This document shows positions 49,305-57,715 of a stretch of 64,000 nucleotides of DNA, piece after piece. The stretch is taken from assembly GCF_029953285.1 (NCBI RefSeq), contig NZ_JASAOI010000019.1, forward strand, positions 62,001 through 126,000. Direction: 5' to 3'. Under the pieces are notes generated by a model. That model was not told the origin of the DNA and made no database searches. It was given only the letters and a program-made list of their open reading frames with translations. Numbering within the stretch: the first letter of the stretch is position 1; every line of letters starts with the position of its first letter. Source of the stretch: Yinghuangia seranimata (lineage in GTDB: Bacteria > Actinomycetota > Actinomycetes > Streptomycetales > Streptomycetaceae). A program made the position numbers and the translations under genes.

Positions 49305-51016
49305 GCAAGCCCTGGAAACGCCTGTGCGTGGTCTGCGGCGCCCACCCAATCGCCATGCCCCGCGTGGACTACTGCTTCGGCTGCTGGCCCGGCGGACCGG
49401 TGGCGACGCCGCCGTGCCTGCGCTGCAGCTCGCGCAAGGACTACTACGCATCCGGCCTGTGCGAACGCTGCCACCCCTCCGCGGTCCCCAAGGTCGACTC
49501 CTGCCTCGACTGCCTGGCCTGGGGCGCGACACGGCACTGGTCGTGGCTGTGCCACGGCTGCCGCAGCTGGCGCCGCGAGAACCATGTCATCGATCCTTGC
49601 CCGAGTTGTCGACGCACCCTCACGCTCGGCCAACACGGCGTCTGCCGCCTGTGCCGACGTCAGGCACGGTCGAACCGCTCGCGCCGCGGCCGTCTCGACA
49701 CCGCGGCCGCGAACCTCCACGGCCAACAGCTCTTCATCGCCGACCTGTTCGGCCCGCGACCCGCCACCGCAAGCCCACCACCGCCGGTCCCCACGCCACC
49801 CCCGGAACCGATTCCCACCGCCCCGACTCATCAGCAGCTGGCCTTGTTCACGGTCTCCCGGAACCTGCGTGCGCACGGCCGCCGGGGCCTGCCGCCTCCA
49901 CCCCGGCCCGCCTTGGCCGCTGCCCTCGAAGCGCACCTGCGCGACCACGCCGAAACCCACGGCTGGCCGCCTCGGTCCGCCGACGAAGTCCGCCATGCGC
50001 TGCGGGTCCTCCTCGGTCTCCAGGACGAGCCCGGAGCGTTGATCAAGGCAACCGAGGTCACGCCGCTGACCGGCATCGGGCTGCCTGCCCGGCGCACCCT
50101 GGAAGTCCTCGCCTCCGCGGGCATGCTCGACGACGACCGCCCGTCCAACGTCGCCCGCTGGTTCGAGGCGAAGATCGCCCACCTGCCCGCCCCGATGGCC
50201 GACGAACTGCGCATCTGGTTCGAAGTCATGCACTGTGGCAGCACCACACCACCGCGCCGTCGGCCCCGCACCGACAACGCGATCTACCTCCACACCCGCT
50301 GGGCCCTGCCGCCCCTGGAGCAGTGGGCGCACGAGGGCCACACCTCCCTGCGGGAGATCGCCCGCGCGGACATCCACGCGGCACTGCCACCATCCGGCAA
50401 CCCCAGGGCGACCCGCGGCCAGGCCCTCAAATCCATCTTCCGCGTGCTCGCCGGCAAGAAGGTCCTGTTCACCGACCCCACCAGCCGGATCCACACCGGC
50501 TACATCCCCTCCAGCCAGCCCCTCCCCGTCGAACTCGCCCTCGTGCGCGAGGGATTGGACTCTCCCGACCCCGCCCGCGCGGCCCTGGTCGCCCTGATGG
50601 CCTACCACGCACTGCGCTCGACTCAACTGAGAATGATCGCCCTCAGCGACGTCTACGACGGCCGGCTCCACATCGAAGACCGCGACATCCCCCTCGCCGA
50701 ACCCGCACGCGCGCGCATCGCCGCCTACCTCGACCACCGCACACGCACCTGGCCGCGCACCGCCAACCCCTACCTCTTCGTCAACACCCGCAGTGCCCCC
50801 CGCACCACCCCCGTCGGACCCCGCTGGGTCCGCCTGATCATCGGCCCGCGCATCAGCCCGCAAGCCCTGCGCGAGGACCGCATCCTCGACGAAGCCCGAG
50901 CCACCGGCGGCGACGCCCGCCGCCTGTGCGACCTGTTCGGCCTGAGCATCAGCGCCGCCACCCGCTACACCGACAGCCTCGGCCACCCCCAACTCGAACA
51001 CCTCGACGGCAACTGA
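49301..51016 (+). CDS. Zinc-ribbon recombinase-like protein (second element recombinase)
   Basis: A 571-residue protein starting at GTG 49301 (GTGA overlap with the HTH gene). The first 140 residues carry four or five pairs of CxxC (CVVCGAHP, CFGCW, CLRCSS, CERCH, CLDC, CHGC, CPSCRR, CRLC), likely zinc ribbons. The rest resembles a tyrosine recombinase core (LMAYHALRSTQLRMIALSD near 440, SPQALREDR and RYTDSLGH at the end), but the usual HxxR His is Gln. It may be a catalytically weak DNA-binding partner of the first recombinase. Confidence 0.8.
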   Translation: MSKPWKRLCVVCGAHPIAMPRVDYCFGCWPGGPVATPPCLRCSSRKDYYASGLCERCHPSAVPKVDSCLDCLAWGATRHWSWLCHGCRSWRRENHVIDPCPSCRRTLTLGQHGVCRLCRRQARSNRSRRGRLDTAAANLHGQQLFIADLFGPRPATASPPPPVPTPPPEPIPTAPTHQQLALFTVSRNLRAHGRRGLPPPPRPALAAALEAHLRDHAETHGWPPRSADEVRHALRVLLGLQDEPGALIKATEVTPLTGIGLPARRTLEVLASAGMLDDDRPSNVARWFEAKIAHLPAPMADELRIWFEVMHCGSTTPPRRRPRTDNAIYLHTRWALPPLEQWAHEGHTSLREIARADIHAALPPSGNPRATRGQALKSIFRVLAGKKVLFTDPTSRIHTGYIPSSQPLPVELALVREGLDSPDPARAALVALMAYHALRSTQLRMIALSDVYDGRLHIEDRDIPLAEPARARIAAYLDHRTRTWPRTANPYLFVNTRSAPRTTPVGPRWVRLIIGPRISPQALREDRILDEARATGGDARRLCDLFGLSISAATRYTDSLGHPQLEHLDGN

Positions 51017-51047
51017 CCCCCCGCACCGGTTCCGCGAACTGAAGCAC

Positions 51048-51599
51048 TCAGACACGGCCTTCACCACCGCCTACACGTGAGTTCGCTCCGTCGAACACGT
51101 CAGAATTCGCGAACTGAAGTGCAACGCCCCGATGCTGGTCGAGGACGCTGCTCGCCTGGCCTGTCAGGGTGCGGTGACCTGGCACGCCCAGCGCGCCCAT
51201 CTCCGACAGGGAGACGGTGCACGACACCGTCACCCGCACGTGCGCACCCGGCGCGAACCCGGCGGTGTCCACGGCCACCGCCAGACTCGAGCACGACACC
51301 CCCGCGCCGTCCAGTGCCCGCCGTGCGGCATCGCGTGCGGCCTGATCGGCGGCGCTCGGGCTGCGGGTCAGCGACGCGGCGCGGGCTGCCTGGTGCGCAG
51401 CGTCGTCGACCAGCCCGCGCGCCGAGGCGAACCGCCCCACCGTCACCACGAACAGGAGCAGCAGAACCAACACCGGTGCCAAAAGGACGAGTTCCATTGC
51501 GGCTGAGCCGCGCTCGTCCCGCCACAACCCGGCTGCCTGCCCCCGTACGAGGCGCCGTCGCAGGGGGGCGGTCGGAGACTTGATGGCGGCAGGGGGCAT
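51048..51599 (-). CDS. TadE-like pilus protein, C-terminus altered by element insertion
   Basis: A 183-residue TadE-type protein: WRDERGSAAMELVLLAPVLV with one membrane helix (LVLLLLFVVTVGRF), HQAARAASLTRSPSAADQAA, then a periplasmic-like domain with CSS and SCTVSLSEMG cysteines. The family end is at VLDQHRGVALQ; the last 20 or so residues (FANSDVFDGANSRVGGG) come from the right end of the inserted element. ATG 51599 is the start used. It was coupled to tadG before the insertion. Confidence 0.8.
   Translation of the reverse strand: MPPAAIKSPTAPLRRRLVRGQAAGLWRDERGSAAMELVLLAPVLVLLLLFVVTVGRFASARGLVDDAAHQAARAASLTRSPSAADQAARDAARRALDGAGVSCSSLAVAVDTAGFAPGAHVRVTVSCTVSLSEMGALGVPGHRTLTGQASSVLDQHRGVALQFANSDVFDGANSRVGGGEGRV
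51114..51121 (+). other. Right attachment core (attR)
   Basis: CTGAAGTG preceded by CAGAATTCGCGAA, an inverted match to the left arm. A second similar site (GCGAACTGAAGCA) lies just inside near 51034. Confidence 0.55.
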
Positions 51600-51617
51600 C
51601 GCCGTACGCTGGCCGCT

Positions 51618-52148
51618 ATGCCCATACCTGATATGGAATGTGTATGTGTGCTGTGTCGTCCCGCGGATGCCAGGGCTGCAGAGCCTCCGTGGCTCTCGGT
51701 ACTCGGGGACCGGCTCGCCGCGGCGGTGCGCGACTACGGCTGGACCGTCGTCGCCGCGCAGGGCGGGGAACAGCAGCCTGCGTTCGCCCACACCGTGGGC
51801 ATTCACCACACGCTGCGCAGACCGGAGTTGGCGTTGCTCGGGCTTCCGGTCGAGGTGATGCATCCGCTGCTGAACGACGTCGCGTCCGGGATCCGCGACG
51901 GCGCGCCGACGGCGGACGGTACTCGCGTCGAAGGGCTGCTCGCCGGAGGCCTCCCGCTCGCGCTGAAGCAGGTGGACGCCGGCTGGTACCCGGTGCTGTT
52001 CGGGTCGGTTCTTCACTTCCACCGCACCGCGGTTCCGGTACTCCAGGTGGTGTGGACCGACCCTGCCGGGTTGTTCCCTTGGGACGAGGGCTTCGCGCCG
52101 AAGTGGCTCGCCGAGCAGCCTCGCCTGTGGATCCCGCCAGGCCGATAG
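51618..52148 (+). CDS. DUF4262 domain protein
   Basis: A 176-residue protein: CVLCRPADARAAEPPWLSVL, then DYGWTVVAAQGGEQQPAFAH with TVGIHHTLRRPELALLGLPV and a C-terminal VVWTDPAGLFPWDEGF. This is the complete DUF4262 fold. It is oriented against the pilus genes, between the two tadE genes, which suggests a separate insertion. The family is common in actinomycetes and has no known function. Confidence 0.85.
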   Translation: MPIPDMECVCVLCRPADARAAEPPWLSVLGDRLAAAVRDYGWTVVAAQGGEQQPAFAHTVGIHHTLRRPELALLGLPVEVMHPLLNDVASGIRDGAPTADGTRVEGLLAGGLPLALKQVDAGWYPVLFGSVLHFHRTAVPVLQVVWTDPAGLFPWDEGFAPKWLAEQPRLWIPPGR

Positions 52149-52213
52149 ACGACTGAGGCAGACGCGCCCCTGCCAGCCGACGCGCCACCAGGTCCGAGGC
52201 GGCGTTCGCCGAT

Positions 52214-52642
52214 TCACGGGCCACCGCCTCCCCTGGTCCATCGGTCGACCGGTCCTGCGGCTACCGCGCGGACGCGCAGGCTGGCGCCGGGGACGACGGC
52301 GATCACATCGCCGACCACCTCGACCCGCACCGCTTCGGCCGTGCGCGTCACGGTGACCTTCGGGTGCGTGAATACGTCGCCGCCGACGGCGGCGACAACC
52401 GCGCGGGCGCGCGCGTCCCCGTCGGCGGCGGTGCCGTTCTGCGCACGAGCGGCTGCCAGGGCGCGGGACGCGGCGGACTGAGCGATGTGGTGGGCGTGCT
52501 GCACGAGCGCGAACTGCACGATCGTGAGCAGGATCAGCATCACCACGGGGACCAGGACGACCAGCTGCACGGACACCGCGCCGCGCTGGTCCGCCCACAC
52601 CGCGCGGAGTCTGCCCCGCGGTGGCGGTCGGCGGCCGGACAT
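52214..52642 (-). CDS. TadE-like pilus protein
   Basis: A 142-residue minor-pilin-like protein: WADQRGAVSVQLVVLVPVVM with one membrane helix (VMLILLTIVQFALVQHAHH), AQSAASRALAAARAQNG and a beta-rich C-terminus (TVTRTAEAVRVEVVGDVIAV). ATG 52642 is used; GTG 52645 is one codon longer. It follows the pilin gene by 5 bp. Confidence 0.83.
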   Translation of the reverse strand: MSGRRPPPRGRLRAVWADQRGAVSVQLVVLVPVVMLILLTIVQFALVQHAHHIAQSAASRALAAARAQNGTAADGDARARAVVAAVGGDVFTHPKVTVTRTAEAVRVEVVGDVIAVVPGASLRVRAVAAGPVDRWTRGGGGP

Positions 52643-52647
52643 CACCG

Positions 52648-52845
52648 TCAGCCCAGGTTGATCGAGTTGGCCTTGTTGGTGACTTTGAGCGCGATGATGG
52701 CGATCACCGCGATGGCGAGCGCGACCAGCAGCGCGGTCACCAACACCGTCTCGGTGGAGTAGCCGCGCTCGTCACGCGCCAACTCGCGCAGCCGGGCGCC
52801 GAGTCGGCGCATCGTGGCGGTCAGGAGCTGGAGGTCGGGGACCAT
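52648..52845 (-). CDS. Flp-like pilin
   Basis: A 65-residue small pilin-like protein: LRELARDERGYSTETVLVTA, then LLVALAIAVIAIIALKV as one hydrophobic helix, ending NKANSINLG. ERGYSTE matches the processing and start region of actinobacterial Flp pilins (G followed by a Glu at +5). ATG 52845 has AAGGAGG. The prepilin peptidase at 60380 probably matures it. Confidence 0.83.
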   Translation of the reverse strand: MVPDLQLLTATMRRLGARLRELARDERGYSTETVLVTALLVALAIAVIAIIALKVTNKANSINLG

Positions 52846-52880
52846 CCGGGCTGCCTCCTTCCAGGCAGAGGAACACAGGT

Positions 52881-53786
52881 TCACAGGGCGTCGAGCACGT
52901 GGGCGAGAGCCGGGTAGCCGAGGAACACGAGGAACCCGGCGAACAGCACGACGAGCGGCAGGGACATCCGCTCGGTGGCCTGGCCCGCCTCGCCGTGGGC
53001 GTCGGCGAGCTGGCGGGTGCGCAGCGCGGATGCCTTGGCCACGAGTGAGGTGCGGACCTTGGCGCCTTCGCTGCCCGCGAGCGAGACGGTGGCGGCGAGC
53101 TCACGCAGCTCGGACACGTCGGTCTCCTCGCCGAGCCGGCCCAGCGGCCCCCACGGCGCGACCCGCGTCAGTTCCGCGGTGGCCAGTGCACGACGCAGGG
53201 ACTGGGCTGCCTGGCCTTCGAGGACGGAGGTGGCGTCGGCGAGGGCTTGGTCGACGCCGGCGCCGCCGGACAGGGCGATCACGGCCAGGTCGCAGAACGC
53301 GGAGAGGGTGTGCCGCATCTCCTCGCGCCGCCGCTTCGCCTCCGCGCGGACGTTCAGGTCGGGGACGAACGCGAACGCCGCTGCGGACACCAGCCCCGCG
53401 CCGACCGGCCAGACCAGTCCTGGAGTGCCGCCGGCGAGCACGGTCACCGTCGTCAGCAGCGCAGGCGGCAGGATGAGTCCGAAGAGCGCACTGGCGGCCT
53501 GCTCGGCGCGGTGGAGGTTCACGTCGCGGCCGACCACGCGCAGGTCGCGGCGCACCGCGGCGGTCGGCAGCCCGCATGCCGCGACGGCTGGGGCCAGGCG
53601 GCGCCCGACCCGCGCCGCCCACCCCGGCTCGCTCTGTTGGGCTGCCAGTGGTTCGGCCTCGGTGCGGGGCGCCAGTGCGGCGAGCGCCTCGACCAGCGGG
53701 GTGCGCGGCGGGAACAGGCCGAACACGGCTGCGAGCAGCCCCAGTCCGGTGCCGGCCCCCAGGACGGCGGCGAGTAGCGGGCTCAT
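52881..53786 (-). CDS. tadC: TadC-like inner-membrane protein
   Basis: A 301-residue type II secretion F domain protein with N-terminal and central helices (AAVLGAGTGLGLLAAVFGLF; LFGLILPPALLTTVTVLAG), a cytoplasmic core (FCDLAVIALSGGAGVDQALA, and SLAGSEGAKVRTSLVAKASA with LRTRQLADAHGEAGQATERM) and a final helix (PLVVLFAGFLVFLGYPALAH). It forms the platform of a Tad pilus with TadB. ATG 53786 overlaps the tadB stop by four bases. Confidence 0.88.
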   Translation of the reverse strand: MSPLLAAVLGAGTGLGLLAAVFGLFPPRTPLVEALAALAPRTEAEPLAAQQSEPGWAARVGRRLAPAVAACGLPTAAVRRDLRVVGRDVNLHRAEQAASALFGLILPPALLTTVTVLAGGTPGLVWPVGAGLVSAAAFAFVPDLNVRAEAKRRREEMRHTLSAFCDLAVIALSGGAGVDQALADATSVLEGQAAQSLRRALATAELTRVAPWGPLGRLGEETDVSELRELAATVSLAGSEGAKVRTSLVAKASALRTRQLADAHGEAGQATERMSLPLVVLFAGFLVFLGYPALAHVLDAL

Positions 53787-54751
53787 GCTCCTGCCCCCGG
53801 TCGGATGGTCGGTGCCGTGTCCGGGAGGGGGTGGCGCGTGCCGCGCAGGATGCGTGCCGGGAGCCGGTCGGAGGCCAGGCGCGCAAGCCACCAGAACGCA
53901 AGCGCGAACAGCGCGCCCACCATGGCGAGGACGAGTTGGCCGGTGGCGGAGCCGTATGGGGCGAGGTAGGCGCGGTCGAGCAGCAGGAGCCCGAACGCCA
54001 TCACCAGGGTGACGACGACGACCATCCGGACCGAAGTGCGCACCCGAGCCCGCTCGGCACCTGCTTTCAACCGGACCGTCACCTGCTCGCGCGTGGCGTG
54101 CGCCAACGACCCCAACAAGTCAGCGAGTTGCCCGGCCTGTCGCTCGGCAGCGAGCAGCAGCGCGGCCACGACGAGATCGGCGAGCGGGTCGTCGACGTCG
54201 TCGGCGAACGCGCGCAGGGCGTCCGGGAGCCGCTCGCCGTGCTCCACGGCCGTGGCGAGGGCACGGACTTCGGTCTCCAGGGCCGGTGGCGCGATGGGGG
54301 CGGTCGCGCGGATCGCCTGCTGCAATCCCGCGGCGGCGGCCAGGGTGTCGCGGAGCATCTCCGCCCACACCGCCACCGCCTCGATCCGCTCGGTGCGCAC
54401 GCGCGATGCACGATCCGGCCGCAGCAGGCCCGGCAGCGCCCAGCCTGCGAGGCCCGCCAGCAGCGCGGCGACCGGCCACCCCGTCAACACCCCGACCCCC
54501 GCCGCGCACACCGCGGTCGCCACCAGGCGACGGGCCGACACCATGCTGGCGCGGGCACGGAGTTGCTCGAGCCAGGCCTCGAAGCGATCCTCGCCGCAAT
54601 CGAGGTCCTCGACGCTGTCGCCGGAACGCCGTGGCAGCAGGCCGGACGCGACCAGGACGAGCCCGGCGCCGCATCCGAGTCCCAGCAGCGCCGCCATCCA
54701 CGGGCCCGCCACCACCTCCGGGACCGGCGGTGCACCGAGGGCTGCGGTCAT
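53783..54751 (-). CDS. tadB: TadB-like inner-membrane protein
   Basis: A 322-residue platform protein with two N-terminal helices (VVAGPWMAALLGLGCGAGLVL; VLTGWPVAALLAGLAGWALPG), a GspF core (WAEMLRDTLAAAAGLQQAIR, and ALATAVEHGERLPDALRAFA, then VVAALLLAAERQAGQLADLL) and two C-terminal helices (VVVVTLVMAFGLLLLD). ATG 54751 overlaps the stop of the ATPase gene (ATGA). It works with TadC at the membrane. Confidence 0.88.
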   Translation of the reverse strand: MTAALGAPPVPEVVAGPWMAALLGLGCGAGLVLVASGLLPRRSGDSVEDLDCGEDRFEAWLEQLRARASMVSARRLVATAVCAAGVGVLTGWPVAALLAGLAGWALPGLLRPDRASRVRTERIEAVAVWAEMLRDTLAAAAGLQQAIRATAPIAPPALETEVRALATAVEHGERLPDALRAFADDVDDPLADLVVAALLLAAERQAGQLADLLGSLAHATREQVTVRLKAGAERARVRTSVRMVVVVTLVMAFGLLLLDRAYLAPYGSATGQLVLAMVGALFALAFWWLARLASDRLPARILRGTRHPLPDTAPTIRPGAGA

Positions 54752-56076
54752 GAGGGGCCGCCCCAGCGCGCGGCGTGCCACGCGTACGGGTCAAGGCCGG
54801 CCACGATCAGGTCCTCCATGGTCTCGGCGCGCGGCGCCGTCGCGGGAACCGCCCGCCGGTCGGGCCCGGGCCGGTAGACCTCGTTGGAGACCACCTGCGG
54901 GCCGTCGGCGTCCACGACCTCCCGGATCGAGGAGACCACCCGCCGCCCGTCGCGCGCCCACGCCAGGTGGATCACGAAGTGCACCGCGGAGGCGACCAGC
55001 AGACTGGTGGCCTCCAGCGACAGCCGCTCCGGTGACTGCGCCGCATACGCGGCCAACTTGGTGAACACGCCGCGCGATGTCGAGGAGTGCAGCGTGGACA
55101 TCGACCCGTCGTTGCCCTGCGACATGGCGTTGCACATCGGCACCACCTCGGCCCCGCGGATCTCCCCGACGATCACCCGGTCCGGGCCCATCCGCAGACC
55201 CCACCGCACCAGCTCGGCCTGGTCGACCGCGCCGACGCCCTCCAGATTCGCCTCGCGCGCCTGCATCGCCACCACGTTCGGGTGCGCGGCCTCGTCGCGG
55301 TCCAGACCGAGTTCGAAGGTGTCCTCGATCGTCACCAGCCGCTCCTGCGGCGGGATCTGCGAGGCCAGGGCCCGCAGCACGGTCGTCTTCCCGACGTTCG
55401 TTCCGCCGGCTACGACCAGGTTCCTGCGGGCCCGCACCAGCGCGCCCAGGAACCCGGCGAGCGGCTCGTCGCACACCCCGAGCCCCACGAGATCCGTCAG
55501 CGCGGCGGAGGGGTACCGGTGGCGGCGGATCGACACGCACACCCGCCCGGTCACCGCCATCACCGCGAACAGGCGCGAGCCGTCCTCCAGCTGCACGTTC
55601 AGCCGCGGCACCGCACGGTCGAACCGGCGCTCCTCCTCCCCCGCCTTCGCCGCCACCGTCCGCACCAGCTCGGCCAGTTCCGCATCCGAACCGGCCACCG
55701 CCCCGACGCACTCCTCCCGGCCGTCGGCATAGCGCACGAAGACCCGGTCGCAGCCGTTCACATGGACGTTCTCCACCTCCGGATCGTCCAGCAGCGCCTG
55801 GAGGCCGCCGAGACCGAACAACCCGTCCACCACCGCACGCGAGACCTGCGCCTCGGTCGCCGCGTCCCACACACCGTGGCCGGCGGAGAGCCGACGTTGG
55901 CTTTCGTGTTGCCATGCTTCGGCCAGCAGGCGTGCGGCGGCGTTCTGCCGGTCGGCTCCGGTCATCGGCGGCAGCCCAGCCGACTCGAGTTCGGCGGCGT
56001 ACGCCGACAGCCGCTCACCGACCTCACCGCGAAGCCGCGCGGTCAGTCCTCCGGCGTCGACACCGTTCCGGCTCAC
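54748..56076 (-). CDS. tadA: TadA/CpaF-type pilus assembly ATPase
   Basis: A 442-residue secretion ATPase that powers pilin polymerisation. Walker A GGTNVGKTT is near residues 222-230, the Asp/Glu box TIEDTFELGL follows, then Walker B RVIVGEIRGAEV, and the His box STLHSSTSRGVFTKL. GTG 56076 overlaps the CpaE-like stop (GTGA). It anchors a coupled run of genes from SAF through TadC. Confidence 0.92.
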   Translation of the reverse strand: MSRNGVDAGGLTARLRGEVGERLSAYAAELESAGLPPMTGADRQNAAARLLAEAWQHESQRRLSAGHGVWDAATEAQVSRAVVDGLFGLGGLQALLDDPEVENVHVNGCDRVFVRYADGREECVGAVAGSDAELAELVRTVAAKAGEEERRFDRAVPRLNVQLEDGSRLFAVMAVTGRVCVSIRRHRYPSAALTDLVGLGVCDEPLAGFLGALVRARRNLVVAGGTNVGKTTVLRALASQIPPQERLVTIEDTFELGLDRDEAAHPNVVAMQAREANLEGVGAVDQAELVRWGLRMGPDRVIVGEIRGAEVVPMCNAMSQGNDGSMSTLHSSTSRGVFTKLAAYAAQSPERLSLEATSLLVASAVHFVIHLAWARDGRRVVSSIREVVDADGPQVVSNEVYRPGPDRRAVPATAPRAETMEDLIVAGLDPYAWHAARWGGPS

Positions 56077-56921
56077 GGCACACCACCCGCACCGCGGGGT
56101 GCGACCGGGCCAGGCCGGACCTCGTCCGGCACGCCCCCACCAACGCTCCGGATCTGGCCCAACCGGCCCCGAGGGGCGCCGAGTTGCCCGGTGTCCTGGC
56201 GCCAGCACAGGTCCTCGGCCAAAGCGCGCGCAGCCTTCTGCAATCCCGAGCGACGCCACCCGCGCCGCCCCTCCACCAGCGCCTGCACACCGGAGGGATC
56301 CCACGGCCAGGCGTGCACCCGCCCGATACCGAACGCCGCCTCCACCTCCGCGGGTTCATACGGCGACGGCCCGACGACCACCAGGTCCACCACCGCCGCG
56401 CTCGCCTGCACCTGCTCGATCCGACCCGCGACATGCCCCATCGCATCCACTCCGCCCCGAGCCACCAACACCACGACATCCGCCACCGCCAGCACCGCCG
56501 AACCAGCCCGGTCGAGCCGACCCGCGTCCACGAGCACGACTGCGGCACTGTTGTCCTCCGTCAGCACGGCGAACCGCGTCCGCTCCAGCACCTCCACCGC
56601 CGCAGCCGCCTGTGGGCCGGCCGTCGGTCCCCGCACAGCCCGCACACCACAGGCCAGTTCCTCGGCGTACGCGGCCAGCTCGATCCCCGGGTCGCTGTCC
56701 GCTCCGTGCCGGACCGCAGCGGCCAAGCCCACCAGCCCCGAACCCGCGTCGCCGGACGCTTCGCCGCACCACGCCCGGAGCGAGCCGCCGGAGCCGTCCG
56801 CCTCCACCAGCAGCGACGCCTCCTCCCCTCGACGCGGCCACCCTGCCCCAAGGGCCAACGCGGTCGTCGTCGCCCCCGGCGCGCCCTTCACCGACCCGAC
56901 CGCGACCACGAACGGACTCAC
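56073..56921 (-). CDS. CpaE-like MinD/ParA family protein
   Basis: A 282-residue protein with a P-loop-like start (VAVGSVKGAPGATTTALALG, residues 6-25), an EADGSGG switch, and VVLVDAGRLDRAGSAVLAVA and VVDLVVVGPSPYEPAE strands, as in the CpaE proteins that position Tad pili. The Walker A lysine before the glycines is in KGAPGATTT, a deviant form. GTG 56921 overlaps the SAF gene stop. The last 40 residues are Gly/Arg/Pro-rich. Confidence 0.8.
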   Translation of the reverse strand: MSPFVVAVGSVKGAPGATTTALALGAGWPRRGEEASLLVEADGSGGSLRAWCGEASGDAGSGLVGLAAAVRHGADSDPGIELAAYAEELACGVRAVRGPTAGPQAAAAVEVLERTRFAVLTEDNSAAVVLVDAGRLDRAGSAVLAVADVVVLVARGGVDAMGHVAGRIEQVQASAAVVDLVVVGPSPYEPAEVEAAFGIGRVHAWPWDPSGVQALVEGRRGWRRSGLQKAARALAEDLCWRQDTGQLGAPRGRLGQIRSVGGGVPDEVRPGPVAPRGAGGVP

Positions 56922-57619
56922 CGCGGCACCCCCTCAGGTTGCGGTGCCAAGACGATCAGCCGCGGATCGGCCAGCACCGCGACCCCAGGCCCTTGCGACG
57001 CATCCACGAGCAACGTCACCACCACAGCGCCACCAGAGCCCTGCTCGGCGGCCCGCACCTCCACGACCAACCCGGACGTCCCCGAGCCCACCGGCGGCGG
57101 GTCCGTGCGACCCACGCCTTGCATCGGCCCCGATAGCACCGCCACGCGCTGGCCCGCGGCCAGCCCCGAAGGCGCGGAGCCGTCTTTCACGAGTACCGCC
57201 ACCAACGACCGCCCTATCGGCGGGAACCCGGCTGCTTCACCGACCTGTCCCGGCGCCAGCAGAGCGCCGGGCACAAGCGGCACCACCGCCACCCGCCCCA
57301 CGACTTGCGCCACCTGCGACGCCGGCACCACGCCCGGCACCCGGCCGCCACCCAGATCCACCTCGGACAGATCCGCCCGGCCGACCACCTGGCCCGCCTG
57401 CACCGGCCGCGCCACCGCCAGCACCACCACACGGTCGTCGGCGCCCCGCGCAGCAAGAACAAACACCGCCGCGCACACCACAGCCACCACCAACCCCGCC
57501 CACACACGCGCAGGCCGCACCCGGCGCCGACGGCCCGCCACCAACCCGGGCCCCCGCGGCGCCGAACCCAGCCGCGCCCCCGAGCCGTTGCGCGCCGCAC
57601 GAACCCCGGAACCAGACAC
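56918..57619 (-). CDS. SAF-domain (CpaB-like) pilus assembly protein
   Basis: A 233-residue protein with one N-terminal membrane helix (VWAGLVVAVVCAAVFVLAA, near residues 39-57), then a SAF domain (VLAVARPVQAGQVVGRADLS, VVPLVPGALLAPGQVG, and LVAVLVKDGSAPSGLAAGQR with VAVLSG). GTG 57619 has AGAAGGGG with a 6-base gap; the longer frame to 57679 is not needed. It is the first gene of the core coupled pilus operon. Confidence 0.83.
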   Translation of the reverse strand: MSGSGVRAARNGSGARLGSAPRGPGLVAGRRRRVRPARVWAGLVVAVVCAAVFVLAARGADDRVVVLAVARPVQAGQVVGRADLSEVDLGGGRVPGVVPASQVAQVVGRVAVVPLVPGALLAPGQVGEAAGFPPIGRSLVAVLVKDGSAPSGLAAGQRVAVLSGPMQGVGRTDPPPVGSGTSGLVVEVRAAEQGSGGAVVVTLLVDASQGPGVAVLADPRLIVLAPQPEGVPR

Positions 57620-57715
57620 CGCTCGCCCCTTCTGGGAGATACCTAACAAGCGACCGACTAACGGAACAGGCTGCACCAAGCCGAGCCACGGCCGACAGCC
57701 AGGAGCGAGAGTTCG

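Larger units (their letters stand above)
47717..51121 (+). mobile_element. 3.4-kb tyrosine-recombinase element inserted between tadE and tadG
   Basis: Two recombinases and a HTH gene in one plus-strand operon, inside a minus-strand pilus operon. CTGAAGTG is present at both ends (47717-47724 and 51114-51121), and the adjoining element arms are imperfect inverted repeats (TCGTGAGTTTG on the left, TTCGCGAATTC on the right strand-reversed). Removing the element with one copy of CTGAAGTG rejoins tadE (ending GVALQAVR) to tadG by an ATGA overlap. TGCAACGC at 47684 and 51120 is an alternative direct repeat. Confidence 0.78.

Noticed and set aside
47705-51067. 1120-codon minus-strand ORF opposite the recombinases
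   Set aside because: Low-complexity Val/Gly/Arg-rich translation antiparallel to three genes with clear motifs; a GC-bias artefact.
47684-51127. TGCAACGC as the target duplication of the pilus-locus element
   Set aside because: It also flanks the insertion, but CTGAAGTG sits directly beside inverted arm sequences at both ends, which fits a tyrosine-recombinase core better. It is kept only as an alternative.
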